A stretch of 64,000 bases of DNA from NCBI GenBank assembly GCA_025060615.1, contig JANXBS010000003.1:172441-236440 (forward strand), given 5' to 3'. The DNA comes from Anaerolineae bacterium. GTDB lineage: Bacteria > Chloroflexota > Anaerolineae > DUEN01. Below are positions 16,478 to 24,649 of this stretch, one piece after another; the first letter of the stretch is position 1; every line of letters begins with the position of its first letter. Position numbers and translations under genes: made by a program. The notes beneath the pieces are model-generated. The model ran no database searches and was not told the DNA's origin. It saw nothing but the letters and a program-made list of their open reading frames with translations.

Positions 16478-17464
16478 ATGGCAGAACCCCTGATCGCGTT
16501 GGAACATCTCAGCCGGACCTTCGGCCACGGCCGGCAGCGAGTGACGGCGGTGGATGATATCTCGCTGACCATCGGAGAGGGCGAGATCGTCTGTCTGGTG
16601 GGTGAAAGTGGCTGCGGCAAGACGACGACGGGCCGTATGGTGGCCGGCCTGCTCCGACCGAGCAGCGGCCGCATCCTCTTCAAAGGGCGGGACATCTGGC
16701 AGCTGGGCCGGCGCGAGTTCCGAGATTACCGACGCGGCGTACAGATCATCCATCAGGATCCCTACGCCTCGCTCAATCCGACCCACACCGTCTACAAGAT
16801 CCTGAGCGCGCCTTTGTTCCGCCATCGTCTGGCCTCCAACCATCGGCAGGCGAGGGCGAGGGCACGTGAGCTGTTGGAGATCGTAGACCTGACCCCACCT
16901 GATGATTTTCTGGACAAGTATCCGCACCAGTTGAGCGGGGGACAGCGGCAGCGCGTCTCGGTAGCCCGTTCGCTGACGGTCAACCCGACCTTCATCGTGG
17001 CTGATGAAGCGGTCTCCATGGTGGATGTGTCTATCCGAGTCTCCCTGCTCAACATGCTCTACCGGCTGCGTGAGCGCTTGGGTGTGACCTTTTTGTTCAT
17101 TACGCATGACCTGGCGCTGGCCAAGTACTTCGCCTGGGAAGGGCGGATCGCCGTTATGTACTTAGGCCGCATCGTCGAAGTGGGGCCGACGCCCGAGGTG
17201 ATCAACCACCCGTTGCACCCGTATACCCAGGCGCTGTTAGCCGCCGTGCCAGAGGCGGATCCGGAGGTCACACGCCGGAAAAAACGGGTGCAACTGCGGA
17301 GTCTGGATATCCCAAGCCTACTGGCCTTGCCGCCGGGCTGTACGTTTCATCCACGCTGCCCGCTGTACCAGGAGGGGCTTTGTGACGCAAAGCGCCCGGC
17401 GCTGGAGATGTTCACCGATAGCCATGCGGCCGCGTGTTACTTGGCTGGTCAGAAGGCGGCATAG
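16478..17464 (+). CDS. peptide/oligosaccharide ABC transporter ATPase, DppF/OppF type
   Basis: Second nucleotide-binding subunit pairing with the preceding ATPase. Walker A GESGCGKTTTGRM, Q-loop IIHQDPYASLNP, signature LSGGQRQRVSVARSL, Walker B FIVADEAVSMVD (Val-Ala-Asp-Glu as usual for DppF) and H-loop ITHDLALAKYF are present. The C-terminal oligo domain includes CTFHPRCPLYQEGLC. Starts with ATG one base after the previous stop, behind GGGGGAATGAG. 328 aa, standard length. Confidence 0.92.
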   Translation: MAEPLIALEHLSRTFGHGRQRVTAVDDISLTIGEGEIVCLVGESGCGKTTTGRMVAGLLRPSSGRILFKGRDIWQLGRREFRDYRRGVQIIHQDPYASLNPTHTVYKILSAPLFRHRLASNHRQARARARELLEIVDLTPPDDFLDKYPHQLSGGQRQRVSVARSLTVNPTFIVADEAVSMVDVSIRVSLLNMLYRLRERLGVTFLFITHDLALAKYFAWEGRIAVMYLGRIVEVGPTPEVINHPLHPYTQALLAAVPEADPEVTRRKKRVQLRSLDIPSLLALPPGCTFHPRCPLYQEGLCDAKRPALEMFTDSHAAACYLAGQKAA

Positions 17465-17472
17465 CGGGAACT

Positions 17473-17491
17473 CATCCTCTGTGCGAGGATG
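17473..17491 (+). repeat. intercistronic stem-loop after the ATPase genes
   Basis: CATCCTC pairs with GAGGATG over a 5-nt loop; outer bases CTCATCC and GGATGAG offer an alternative pairing. There is no U run, so it looks like an mRNA-processing or stabilising hairpin, not a terminator. It stands between the ATPase and small membrane protein genes. Confidence 0.45.
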
Positions 17492-17547
17492 GATGAGCCT
17501 AGGGTGAGAGGAGCCGGTCAGGTTTTATCTTGTGAGGATGGAGTCCT

Positions 17548-17775
17548 GTGGATCCACAAATCGGGCGAGCTGGCTTCCGGATCGCGTTTTATGTGACAAT
17601 GGTCTCCGCTGCGCTGTTGTTCTTCCTTCGGCCGGGGACCGCTGAGTTCGTCGTGACAGCACTATCCCTACTGGTAGGCCTGCTCTTTGGAGCTGTGATC
17701 GTTGGGATTGTGTGGATTACCGCACGCACGGGTCGCGCAGGCGGTGATTCCCACCTTCCACCGGAACGGCGATGA
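17548..17775 (+). CDS. small two-helix membrane protein of unknown function
   Basis: 75 aa, GTG start behind GAGGATGGAG. Two hydrophobic segments: residues about 12-27 (IAFYVTMVSAALLFFL) and 34-57 (FVVTALSLLVGLLFGAVIVGIVWI), then a polar tail. I do not recognise a family. It lies between the transporter ATPases and the binding lipoprotein on the same strand, so it is likely transcribed with them. It may be an accessory of the transporter or just a passenger. Confidence 0.5.
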   Translation: MDPQIGRAGFRIAFYVTMVSAALLFFLRPGTAEFVVTALSLLVGLLFGAVIVGIVWITARTGRAGGDSHLPPERR

Positions 17776-17812
17776 GAAGCAGGCTGCCCAATCCGGATAT
17801 GAGACCGGATAT

Positions 17813-17825
17813 GAAAGGAGGTGAG
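17813..17825 (+). promoter_or_regulatory. isolated Shine-Dalgarno box (STAB-SD-like) in binding-protein leader
   Basis: GAAAGGAGGTGAG is fully complementary to the 16S rRNA tail yet lies 95 nt upstream of the binding-protein ATG, which has its own AAGGAGGG site. An identical 13-mer occurs 70 nt before the other family-1 binding protein (60632-60644). Such boxes act as 5' mRNA stabilisers (STAB-SD) in Bacillus. Each also opens a mini-ORF starting with M-K-G-G-E. Confidence 0.5.
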
Positions 17826-17919
17826 GGTAGGGTCTAAAAGAGCGCTGCACGTCGGGTTGGAGAGAGGGCTATGATGCCTACGCACACAGCTAAAGACAGC
17901 TAAGAAGGAGGGTGACACT

Positions 17920-19731
17920 ATGAAGTCGCAAGCGTTCTTATCGATGGGGCTGCTAGTCATCGTCTCGCTGTTGGCAGCGGCCTGTGCACCTGTTGCGCCG
18001 GCGCCGGCCGCTCCTGCGCCTGCGGAGACACCGACTGCGCCGGCAACGCCTACGGCAGCTCCTGCAGCCGTTGCGGAGTTTCATGGCGCGTGGCCATATC
18101 AGGTGCCGCCGGTAGGACACTTCAACCGCTGGGTAACCAACGCCTTAACTTTGGGCATCTACGACTCATTGATGGAGCAGCCGTTGGCGATGTACATCTG
18201 GGCTGACGGCTCTTGGATGCCTCTGCTGGGCGTTGAGTGGGAGGTGCAGCCCCCAGATGCCATTGTGGTGAAGTTGCGCCAGGGGGTGAAGTGGAGCGAT
18301 GGCTCGGATTTCACCTCGGAGGACGTGCTGGTCACTTACAGCATCGCCCGCCTGATGAACAACGTGGTATGGCGGTATCTAGGCTCGGTGGAGGCCGTGG
18401 ATACTCATACCGTGAAGTTCGTCATGGCCCGCCCGTCGAGCGCTGTGTTGCGTTACGTGCTGCGGGAGATTCCCATCGTCTCTCGCAACAATTACGGCGA
18501 GTGGGCCAAGAAGGTGGATGAGCTGGTGGCAGCCGGCAAGGATCCCGAGTCTGAGGAATGGCAGGCGCTGCTTCAGGAGTTCAACAACTACCGCCCTGAG
18601 AAGCAGATCGTCTCCGGGCCATATATGATTGACCCCGCCAGCATCACCGAGGCCCAGTTGACGTTGGTGAAGGTCCCCACCGCCTGGGGCGCCGACCAGG
18701 TCAAATTCGACAAGATCGTCCTGTACAACGGTGAGACGCCTGACGTGACGCCGGTGGTCATGGCCAAGGAAGTAGATTATGCCACGCATGGCTTCCCGCC
18801 TGCGACCGAGAAAGCGTTCATAGAGCAGGGCATCCGCATCATCCGTCCGCCAATCTACTCTGGCCCGGCTATCTACTTCAACCACGATATTTATCCGCTC
18901 AACCGGGTCGAAGTGCGCCAGGCTATCGCCTACGCTGTCAACCGGGATGACAACGCGGTGATCTCTCTTGGTGAGTCGGCCAAGCCACCTGTATACATGG
19001 CCGGCTTTAGCGACAACCTGGTGCCGCTCTGGATCTCCGAGGCTGACCTGGCTAAGTTCGAGCGATACCAATACGACACGGCCAAGGCCGAGCAGATCTT
19101 GACTGGCATCGGCTTTAAGCGCGACAGCGATGGCGTCTGGGTGGATGACCAGGGCAAGCGCATGGAGTACGAGCTGACGGTGCCGGCGGAGTTTGCGGAC
19201 TGGTCGGCCGCGGCGGAGAACCTGGCCGAACAGTTGACCGCCTTTGGCATCAAGACCACCGTTCGCGGCGTGACGTTCACGCAGCATCCCATCGAGGTCA
19301 ATCAGGGCAAGTTCCAGCTCGCCATTCGCGCTTGGGGGGCCGGCAATCCGCATCCACACTTCTCCTTCGTCCAGGATCTCTTCACCCATAACTACGTCCA
19401 GGCGGCTGAGGGGAAGGGCATGAACTACCCGCTCAAGCAGAGTGTGCCCGACCTGGGCGAGCTGGATCTAGAGGAGATGGTGGTGGCCTCGGCTGAGGGG
19501 CTGGATGAGGCAGCCCAGAAGGAGACTGTGACCAAGCTGGCGCTGGCCTTCAACAAGTTGTTGCCCATCGTCCCGCTGTGGGAGCGCTACGGTAACAATC
19601 CGGCTCTGGATGGCGTGCGCGTCACTGGCTGGCCACCTGAGGGTGATCCGATTTATAAAAACAGCCCTTACAGTGACAGCTTTGTTATCATCATGATCCT
19701 GGACGGGCGTCTCCGCCCGGTGGCCAAATAA
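17920..19731 (+). CDS. family 5 extracellular solute-binding lipoprotein (peptide/oligosaccharide)
   Basis: Binding component of the upstream importer, anchored outside the membrane. Lipoprotein signal with the lipobox LAAAC (Cys22) and then a Pro/Ala/Thr linker of about 35 residues. The SBP family 5 core includes WEVQPPDAIVVKLRQGVKWSDG, FTSEDVLVTYSIARLM and VRQAIAYAVNRDD. Length 603 aa is typical. The ATG follows AAGGAGGGTGACACT. Stem-loops and an isolated SD box flank it, consistent with higher mRNA stability than the permease part. Substrate not determinable: peptides or plant-type oligosaccharides are both possible. Confidence 0.9.
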   Translation: MKSQAFLSMGLLVIVSLLAAACAPVAPAPAAPAPAETPTAPATPTAAPAAVAEFHGAWPYQVPPVGHFNRWVTNALTLGIYDSLMEQPLAMYIWADGSWMPLLGVEWEVQPPDAIVVKLRQGVKWSDGSDFTSEDVLVTYSIARLMNNVVWRYLGSVEAVDTHTVKFVMARPSSAVLRYVLREIPIVSRNNYGEWAKKVDELVAAGKDPESEEWQALLQEFNNYRPEKQIVSGPYMIDPASITEAQLTLVKVPTAWGADQVKFDKIVLYNGETPDVTPVVMAKEVDYATHGFPPATEKAFIEQGIRIIRPPIYSGPAIYFNHDIYPLNRVEVRQAIAYAVNRDDNAVISLGESAKPPVYMAGFSDNLVPLWISEADLAKFERYQYDTAKAEQILTGIGFKRDSDGVWVDDQGKRMEYELTVPAEFADWSAAAENLAEQLTAFGIKTTVRGVTFTQHPIEVNQGKFQLAIRAWGAGNPHPHFSFVQDLFTHNYVQAAEGKGMNYPLKQSVPDLGELDLEEMVVASAEGLDEAAQKETVTKLALAFNKLLPIVPLWERYGNNPALDGVRVTGWPPEGDPIYKNSPYSDSFVIIMILDGRLRPVAK

Positions 19732-19746
19732 GCGTTCGATTGGCTG

Positions 19747-19776
19747 CAGAGTCCCCTACAGGGCTGGGGGACTCTG
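19747..19776 (+). terminator. stem-loop at the end of the transporter operon
   Basis: CAGAGTCCCC pairs perfectly with GGGGACTCTG (10 bp) over a 10-nt loop, 16 nt after the binding-protein stop. No T run follows, so it may be a processing or 3'-protecting hairpin as much as a terminator. Confidence 0.6.
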
Positions 19777-19950
19777 CGCGCCATGAGATGTCCATGTTTG
19801 GCCTTTTCCCTGCTCCTATAGGGGCATCATTGTACTTGAGCGTGGTTAAAGGAGCCGGGAGCTCCGGAGAGGTACTCCCCTGGAAAAGCTTTTAACACTC
19901 TTTGACTTGCCTTTCCTGGCCACTGGGGGGGTGACTAGGCCAGGAGAGAA

Positions 19951-19985
19951 CAGGTAGGGGCGAAGCGTCGCTTCGCCCCTACCTG
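19951..19985. repeat. perfect 16-bp hairpin, REP-like intergenic repeat
   Basis: CAGGTAGGGGCGAAGC and its exact complement are separated by three bases (GTC). It lies in the gap between the transporter operon and the membrane glycosyltransferase. Hairpins of the form GTAGGGGCGA...TCGCCCCTAC are, to my knowledge, scattered through Chloroflexota genomes. Only this copy is in the window, though 62107-62134 is similar in design. Confidence 0.7.
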
Positions 19986-20025
19986 CTACAATAAGGAGCC
20001 CCCCTGCCTTCTGGGACAAATTGAA

Positions 20026-21756
20026 ATGTCCACGCCAGCGGCTTTGAAGACATTGTTTTTGGCTTTCGTGCTTCTGGCCATCGGCTTCAACCTGGCCAAC
20101 GCGCTGGGAGAGGCGCCCGATGAGGATTCCCATTTCGGCGTCATCCGAAATTACATTCGCCGGGGCTTGCTGCAAGGTGGTCATCAGCATGAGGCCTTTC
20201 AGCCTCCCCTATACTACGTTCTCGGTTCCTTGCTTGCGCGGCCCTTCGATCTGAGTGAGGCCCGGCTCTGGCGCAATCCTGACTTCGTCATCGGCGACCC
20301 GAATTCGCCGCCCAATCTGCTGATCCACACGGCCGCCGAGGATTGGCCGTTCGCCCCTTGGGTGTGGGCCTGGCGCATTCTGCGCTTTTACTCTACGCTC
20401 TGCGTTCTGATCGGCCTCCTGGCGACCTGGAAGCTAGCCCGACTTGTGGCCCCCGAGGAGCCTTTGGCCGGGTTTTTGGCTGTGGGGTTGATCGGGCTAT
20501 CGCCGGGCGTCCTCTTCGTCGCCGCCGCGGTCAACAACGATAATCTGGCGTTCGCCCTGGCCGCACTGACCCTATGGCAGATCGCGCGGATCGTTCATGG
20601 TTCTGATGCCCGTCGTGACTGGATGTTGCTGGGCGCGCTGCTAGGAGCTGGGTACGCCACGAAGCTCAGCCTGCTGACATTGGCAGCTCCCACGCTGATA
20701 GCGTGGTGCCTTCGCGCGTACAAGTCTGCATGGGCTCGCCCCCTGCTAAGCCGGGCCGGCTATCTAGCTATGGGGATCGCCATTACCGGCGGGTGGTGGG
20801 CTCTCTACTTGTGGGTGAATCATCAGGAGGTGATAGGCCTGAATCGCACCTGGGGATTCAACCCACCTCGGAACGATCCAATCCTTCCTTCGGGATGGGT
20901 GGCCATCCTTCTCCACACCTGGCGAAGCTACTGGCTCAGCTACCTTCAACTCAGGCAGCCGGCCTGGGTTTATTATGGTGCATGGCTACTTCCCATCCTC
21001 GCTGTGGTCGGATGGATTCGGCGATGGCGACGCCGTGAGACGAGCCTGGATTCGCGCGTGCTGGTGGTGCTTGCCGCTCAAATCCTTGCCATGGGCGCGG
21101 CCTGGCTCTTCTGGACGACTCGGGTGCCCGGCACCGATCAGGCACGTCTACTCGCTCCTGCGTACCCGGCTATCGCTGTTCTGGCCTCGATGGGCATGGT
21201 CTATCTTTGGCCGCGGCCATGGATGCGTAAGCTCGGCGTTGTCCTCATCTGCTTCGGTCTGGCAGGGATCAGCCTATGGACGATCTTTGGCGTGCTGCGC
21301 CCTCATTTCGCCCCACCCCCCACCGAGTTGGCCCCCTCTGCACCACCTCAGATCGCCTTCGGTGGTGAGCTGGGGCTGGACTACCGGATCACCATGGAGG
21401 CGATTCCGCTTCAGATCGGACAGCGAATTGAGATCGAAGCCCGCTGGCGGGCGTTAGCTCCGATCCATCGCGACCTGTGGGTTCAGTGGAAACTGCAGCC
21501 CTTGCAAGGAGACCCTCTAGTGGTCGCTTTCAAGTCTCCTTCTCGTGGCCTCTACAGCACGGACCGCTGGCCGCTAGGGCGAGTTATTCGTGCTCATCAT
21601 ACGATCGTAATACCGGAAGGGGCTAGGCCCGGGGTCTATCGCCTGATCGCCAGTGTGCGCCCGCCGGACAAAGCTGTTTGGCTGCCCGTCTTAGTCGAAG
21701 GCCAGGTCATCGGTGAGGAAATCGTCCTCGCAGAAGTGATGGTAGTAACACCCTAA
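20026..21756 (+). CDS. GT-C type polytopic membrane glycosyltransferase (GT39/ArnT-like)
   Basis: Predicted integral membrane protein with about ten helices. The first extracytoplasmic loop holds APDEDSHFG, matching the catalytic acidic motif of GT-C enzymes that use polyprenyl-phosphate sugars, and then AFQPPLYYVLGSLLARP, a pattern of GT39/DUF2142-like proteins. The C-terminal 150 residues form a soluble beta-rich domain outside the membrane. Likely transfers a sugar to a protein, lipid or polysaccharide at the cell surface; donor and acceptor unknown. 576 aa. The ATG has only a weak ribosome site. It appears monocistronic and converges with the ABC-2 genes. Confidence 0.75.
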   Translation: MSTPAALKTLFLAFVLLAIGFNLANALGEAPDEDSHFGVIRNYIRRGLLQGGHQHEAFQPPLYYVLGSLLARPFDLSEARLWRNPDFVIGDPNSPPNLLIHTAAEDWPFAPWVWAWRILRFYSTLCVLIGLLATWKLARLVAPEEPLAGFLAVGLIGLSPGVLFVAAAVNNDNLAFALAALTLWQIARIVHGSDARRDWMLLGALLGAGYATKLSLLTLAAPTLIAWCLRAYKSAWARPLLSRAGYLAMGIAITGGWWALYLWVNHQEVIGLNRTWGFNPPRNDPILPSGWVAILLHTWRSYWLSYLQLRQPAWVYYGAWLLPILAVVGWIRRWRRRETSLDSRVLVVLAAQILAMGAAWLFWTTRVPGTDQARLLAPAYPAIAVLASMGMVYLWPRPWMRKLGVVLICFGLAGISLWTIFGVLRPHFAPPPTELAPSAPPQIAFGGELGLDYRITMEAIPLQIGQRIEIEARWRALAPIHRDLWVQWKLQPLQGDPLVVAFKSPSRGLYSTDRWPLGRVIRAHHTIVIPEGARPGVYRLIASVRPPDKAVWLPVLVEGQVIGEEIVLAEVMVVTP

Positions 21757-21784
21757 AAGGGTGTCTGAAAAGCCTTGCCCAAGG

Positions 21785-22900
21785 TCAGTCCCATCGGCTG
21801 CGGGCCAACGCCAACGAGGCCATCCCTGCGGCTACTGCCAGTCCAGCCAGTGCCATCACCTCTGGCCAGATCGCGCTCAATCCTGCGCCCTTCAAGGCGA
21901 TCGCGCGCAGGGCTGCCAGATAGTGGCGAAGAGCGGAGAGGATAGAAATGGCCTGTAGGAACGCCGGCATGTTCTTCACCGGCACCATGTAGCCCGATAG
22001 GCTGACATCGGTCATGGCGACAATGAACACCAACAGGATCGCCTGCTGCTGCGTACGCGAGATAGCCGAGATCAACATGCCCCAGCCGATCTCCACCGCG
22101 ATGAAGAGGAGGGTGACGCCGAACAGCAGCAACAGGGAACCTCGCATGGGCACGTGAAAGCCGTAGACCATCACGCCCAGCATAAACGCGAAGTTCAGAA
22201 GCCCCAGCACGGCTGCCGGGATAGCCTTGCCCGTGATCAGCTCGAAGCGGCTCAGCGGCGTCACGGCTAGTTGCTCCAGCGTGCCCAGCTCCCGCTCGCG
22301 GGCCAGCATCGTAGCGGCCACCACCAATACAACCTCATAGATAATGAAGCCCATCTGGGCTGGGATCGCCTGATACTGGACATTCATCGCCGGGTTGAAT
22401 CGCACAGCAGCGCGCAGCTCGATGGGCATTTCGACAAATTGAGGAGAGGCTCTCGTCAACCGGCGTACAAATTCAGTGATCGCTCCTTCGGCTGTGCCTA
22501 GCGCGGTGCTAGCCAGGATGTTGTTAGTCCCATCCACGATGATCTGAACCTGAGGGGGACGGGTCGGCCGTGTCAAATCGCGTGAGAAGCCGGCGGGGAT
22601 CACCACCACCATGGTCGCCTTTCCCTCGGTCAGCAAGACGTTTGCTTCAGCCAGGCTTCGGGGGTGATAGCGGACGTCCAATTCTTCCGTTACGTCCAAG
22701 GCTGTAATAAGTTGGCGGCTTGCTGTGGAGTGATCCTGATCCCAAATGGCTATAGGCAGGTGATTCCACCCGCGACTGGTGGACTGGGCGATCAAGCTGA
22801 GCTGGACAGCGGGGAACAGCAAGATGAACGTGATGAAGATGCGATCACGGCGAAGCTGGATGAACTCTTTGATGACCAGGTTTTTGATCCGAAGCAGCAT
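21785..22900 (-). CDS. ABC-2 type export permease (YbhR/YhhJ-like), second copy
   Basis: Inner-membrane permease of an ABC-2 exporter. The N-terminal helix (FITFILLFPAVQLSLIAQ) is followed by a large extracytoplasmic domain (about 45-180) containing IAIWDQDHSTASR, VVVIPAGFSRDL and QIIVDGTNNILA. Five helices then follow, with REREL-GTLEQLAVTPL in the first cytoplasmic loop, a hallmark of this family. 371 aa. It lies 70 nt downstream of a paralogue, so the two probably form the heterodimeric channel as in YbhS-YbhR. No ATPase gene is next to them. Confidence 0.87.
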   Translation of the reverse strand: MLLRIKNLVIKEFIQLRRDRIFITFILLFPAVQLSLIAQSTSRGWNHLPIAIWDQDHSTASRQLITALDVTEELDVRYHPRSLAEANVLLTEGKATMVVVIPAGFSRDLTRPTRPPQVQIIVDGTNNILASTALGTAEGAITEFVRRLTRASPQFVEMPIELRAAVRFNPAMNVQYQAIPAQMGFIIYEVVLVVAATMLARERELGTLEQLAVTPLSRFELITGKAIPAAVLGLLNFAFMLGVMVYGFHVPMRGSLLLLFGVTLLFIAVEIGWGMLISAISRTQQQAILLVFIVAMTDVSLSGYMVPVKNMPAFLQAISILSALRHYLAALRAIALKGAGLSAIWPEVMALAGLAVAAGMASLALARSRWD

Positions 22901-22970
22901 GGATATATGCCTCTTGAGTGGCCCAGGAAAATATCACAAAGGCCTTTTCAAAGCGATGACGCCAACCCTT

Positions 22971-24083
22971 CTAGTCCACTTGCTTCCGAAATAGCGAGAC
23001 GCCGAGCACCAAAGCAATCAACCCCATCGCCAAGAGTGCCAGGACAGGATGGATGAGCTGAGGGATAGACAACCCCTTCAGGAACACCCCGCGGCCGATG
23101 GCGATGAAATGCGTCGTTGGCAGGCTGTTGGAGATAAGCACAGACCTCATGGATGAGGTGTCAATAGGATGGATCAACCCGGACAGAAAGAAGCTGGGCA
23201 CAAAGGAGACCAATAGCATGACCAGCATCGCCGTCTGCTGGTTCCGAATGAAGTTGGCCAGCACCAGGCTGAGCCCCATGCTGGCGCCGAAGAAGATGAT
23301 CGTCACCGCAAGGAACACGGCGATCTCGCCTTGAAACGGCACATGGAACCAGAAGATGGCAACCGCCTGGGCGATCAGGGCGCTGATCAGGCCAGTCCCC
23401 AGGTACGCGGTCAACTTACCTAGCAGGTACTCTAACCCACGGACGGGCGTGGCGATCAACGTCTCGAAGGTCCCCATCTCCTTTTCTCGGGTGAGCGCCA
23501 ACATGAGCGCCAACGCCGGCATGGTCAAAAAAATCCCCAACAGGCCTGGCACCATGCTCACCAGTGATTCCAAGCTGGGGTTATACAGCACCCGGCTGCG
23601 GACCTCCAGCGATAGAGATGCTGCCGGGTTGGTCCCTGAGAGTGTCCATGCGAATGCATTGGTGCGCGCGGTGAGCTCATGAATCGCTTGCCGGGCCATG
23701 GTGGCCTCGGCCCCATCCACTAGCACTTGCACCGGCGCGCCGCTCTTCTCCTGCGCGTCTCGTTCGAAGCCAGGAGGGATCACCAATACCGCGTCCGCCA
23801 GGCCGATCGTCAGCAGCCAATCCGCCTGTCGGTAGCTTTCGACGTCCGCCACTACGCGTACATCCCCATCTGCCGTCAACGCGGCCAGATACTCTCGGGA
23901 AAGCCGGCTGCGGTCCTGGTCCATTACTGCAATCGTTACCTGCTGTAAATCAAGGGCGAATACGTAGGAAAACATAAACAGCAGGAAAGCTGGCGAGAGC
24001 GTCACCAGGAACAACAGGCGTAGATCACGAAAGATGTGGCGCATCTCCTTGCGGAGAATCGCAATAGTGCGATGGAGCGACAT
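22971..24083 (-). CDS. ABC-2 type export permease (YbhS-like), first copy
   Basis: Paralogue of the downstream gene with the same plan: N-terminal helix (RLLFLVTLSPAFLLFMFSYVFAL), extracytoplasmic domain with VTIAVMDQDRSRLSREYL, VLVIPPGFERDAQ and QVLVDGAEATMA, then helices with REKEMGTFETLIATPVRGLEYLLGK in the cytoplasmic loop. 370 aa. Typically two such permeases work with one two-domain ATPase and a membrane-fusion protein to export drugs or other hydrophobic substrates. In this window the ATPase is missing upstream, where only a non-coding gap and a CDGSH gene occur. Confidence 0.87.
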   Translation of the reverse strand: MSLHRTIAILRKEMRHIFRDLRLLFLVTLSPAFLLFMFSYVFALDLQQVTIAVMDQDRSRLSREYLAALTADGDVRVVADVESYRQADWLLTIGLADAVLVIPPGFERDAQEKSGAPVQVLVDGAEATMARQAIHELTARTNAFAWTLSGTNPAASLSLEVRSRVLYNPSLESLVSMVPGLLGIFLTMPALALMLALTREKEMGTFETLIATPVRGLEYLLGKLTAYLGTGLISALIAQAVAIFWFHVPFQGEIAVFLAVTIIFFGASMGLSLVLANFIRNQQTAMLVMLLVSFVPSFFLSGLIHPIDTSSMRSVLISNSLPTTHFIAIGRGVFLKGLSIPQLIHPVLALLAMGLIALVLGVSLFRKQVD

Positions 24084-24413
24084 TCGGACCCTTGTGCGCG
24101 AAGCATTAACCTTGACTAAGGAAAGCGGCGGAGAGTGAAGCCATACGTTCTTCTCCTCTCCGCCTCAGAGATATCTGTGATCTCTGTCCATTCTTGCCTT
24201 TTGCTGCCCAAGGAGGGGCAAATGCCTCATTGAGGGGTACGGGGGAACACATCCTCCCGCAGGAATAGCCCTTTTAGGCCTCTTCCTTACCATCCTAAGG
24301 TCTCTGAGTACGTCCTGAAGCCCTGTTCGTTATAAGAAGAGCTCACAAGGGCTTTTCCACGAGGGGAACTTGCCCTCTTCGGAACTTCTCGCTAGAAGAG
24401 GCTTTAGAGGCCC
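24084..24413. other. intergenic region, no gene seen
   Basis: 330 bp between the first ABC-2 gene and the CDGSH gene. No credible coding frame. A broken inverted repeat (AAGCCCTGT at 24318 with ACAAGGGCTTTT at 24345) could be a weak terminator. No confident promoter for the ABC-2 pair was found. Confidence 0.5.
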
Positions 24414-24608
24414 TTAGGCGGTGGTTCCAGCGGCTGTCGGGGCTTCCACGATCACAGGCCCCCTGCCAGGATGCTCTCGGTGGGTGCCGTCGCAGAATGG
24501 GAACTGCTTGGAGCCAAAACAGCGACATAAAGCCACCCGTTCCCCCGGCTGCAATCGTACGGTCGTGCGCGGATGCCCGTTGCGTTCCTCAGTGCTATGT
24601 TCGGCCAT
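24414..24608 (-). CDS. CDGSH iron-sulfur domain protein
   Basis: Small [2Fe-2S] protein. The ligand motif is complete: C28, C30, C39 and H43 in CRCFGSKQFPFCDGTH. It starts MAEHSTEERN and is 64 aa, the size of bacterial single-domain CDGSH (mitoNEET-like) proteins, which act in electron transfer or redox sensing. The exact role is unknown. It lies 41 nt downstream of the radical SAM gene on the same strand and is likely co-transcribed, which hints at an accessory redox role. Confidence 0.9.
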   Translation of the reverse strand: MAEHSTEERNGHPRTTVRLQPGERVALCRCFGSKQFPFCDGTHREHPGRGPVIVEAPTAAGTTA

Positions 24609-24649
24609 GGGAAAAAACCTCCTTCGCTATGATGGAAATCGAATCTAGT

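Noticed and set aside
16085-17107. 340-codon minus-strand frame across the two transporter ATPases
   Set aside because: Antisense shadow of highly conserved ATPase genes in high-GC DNA; no ribosome site and no domain.
18379-19389. 336-codon minus-strand frame inside the peptide-binding protein gene
   Set aside because: Antisense shadow; the sense frame encodes a clear lipoprotein.
13404-19731. Calling the operon strictly oligopeptide-specific (opp)
   Set aside because: The same family imports oligosaccharides in thermophiles and the sequence does not decide the cargo.
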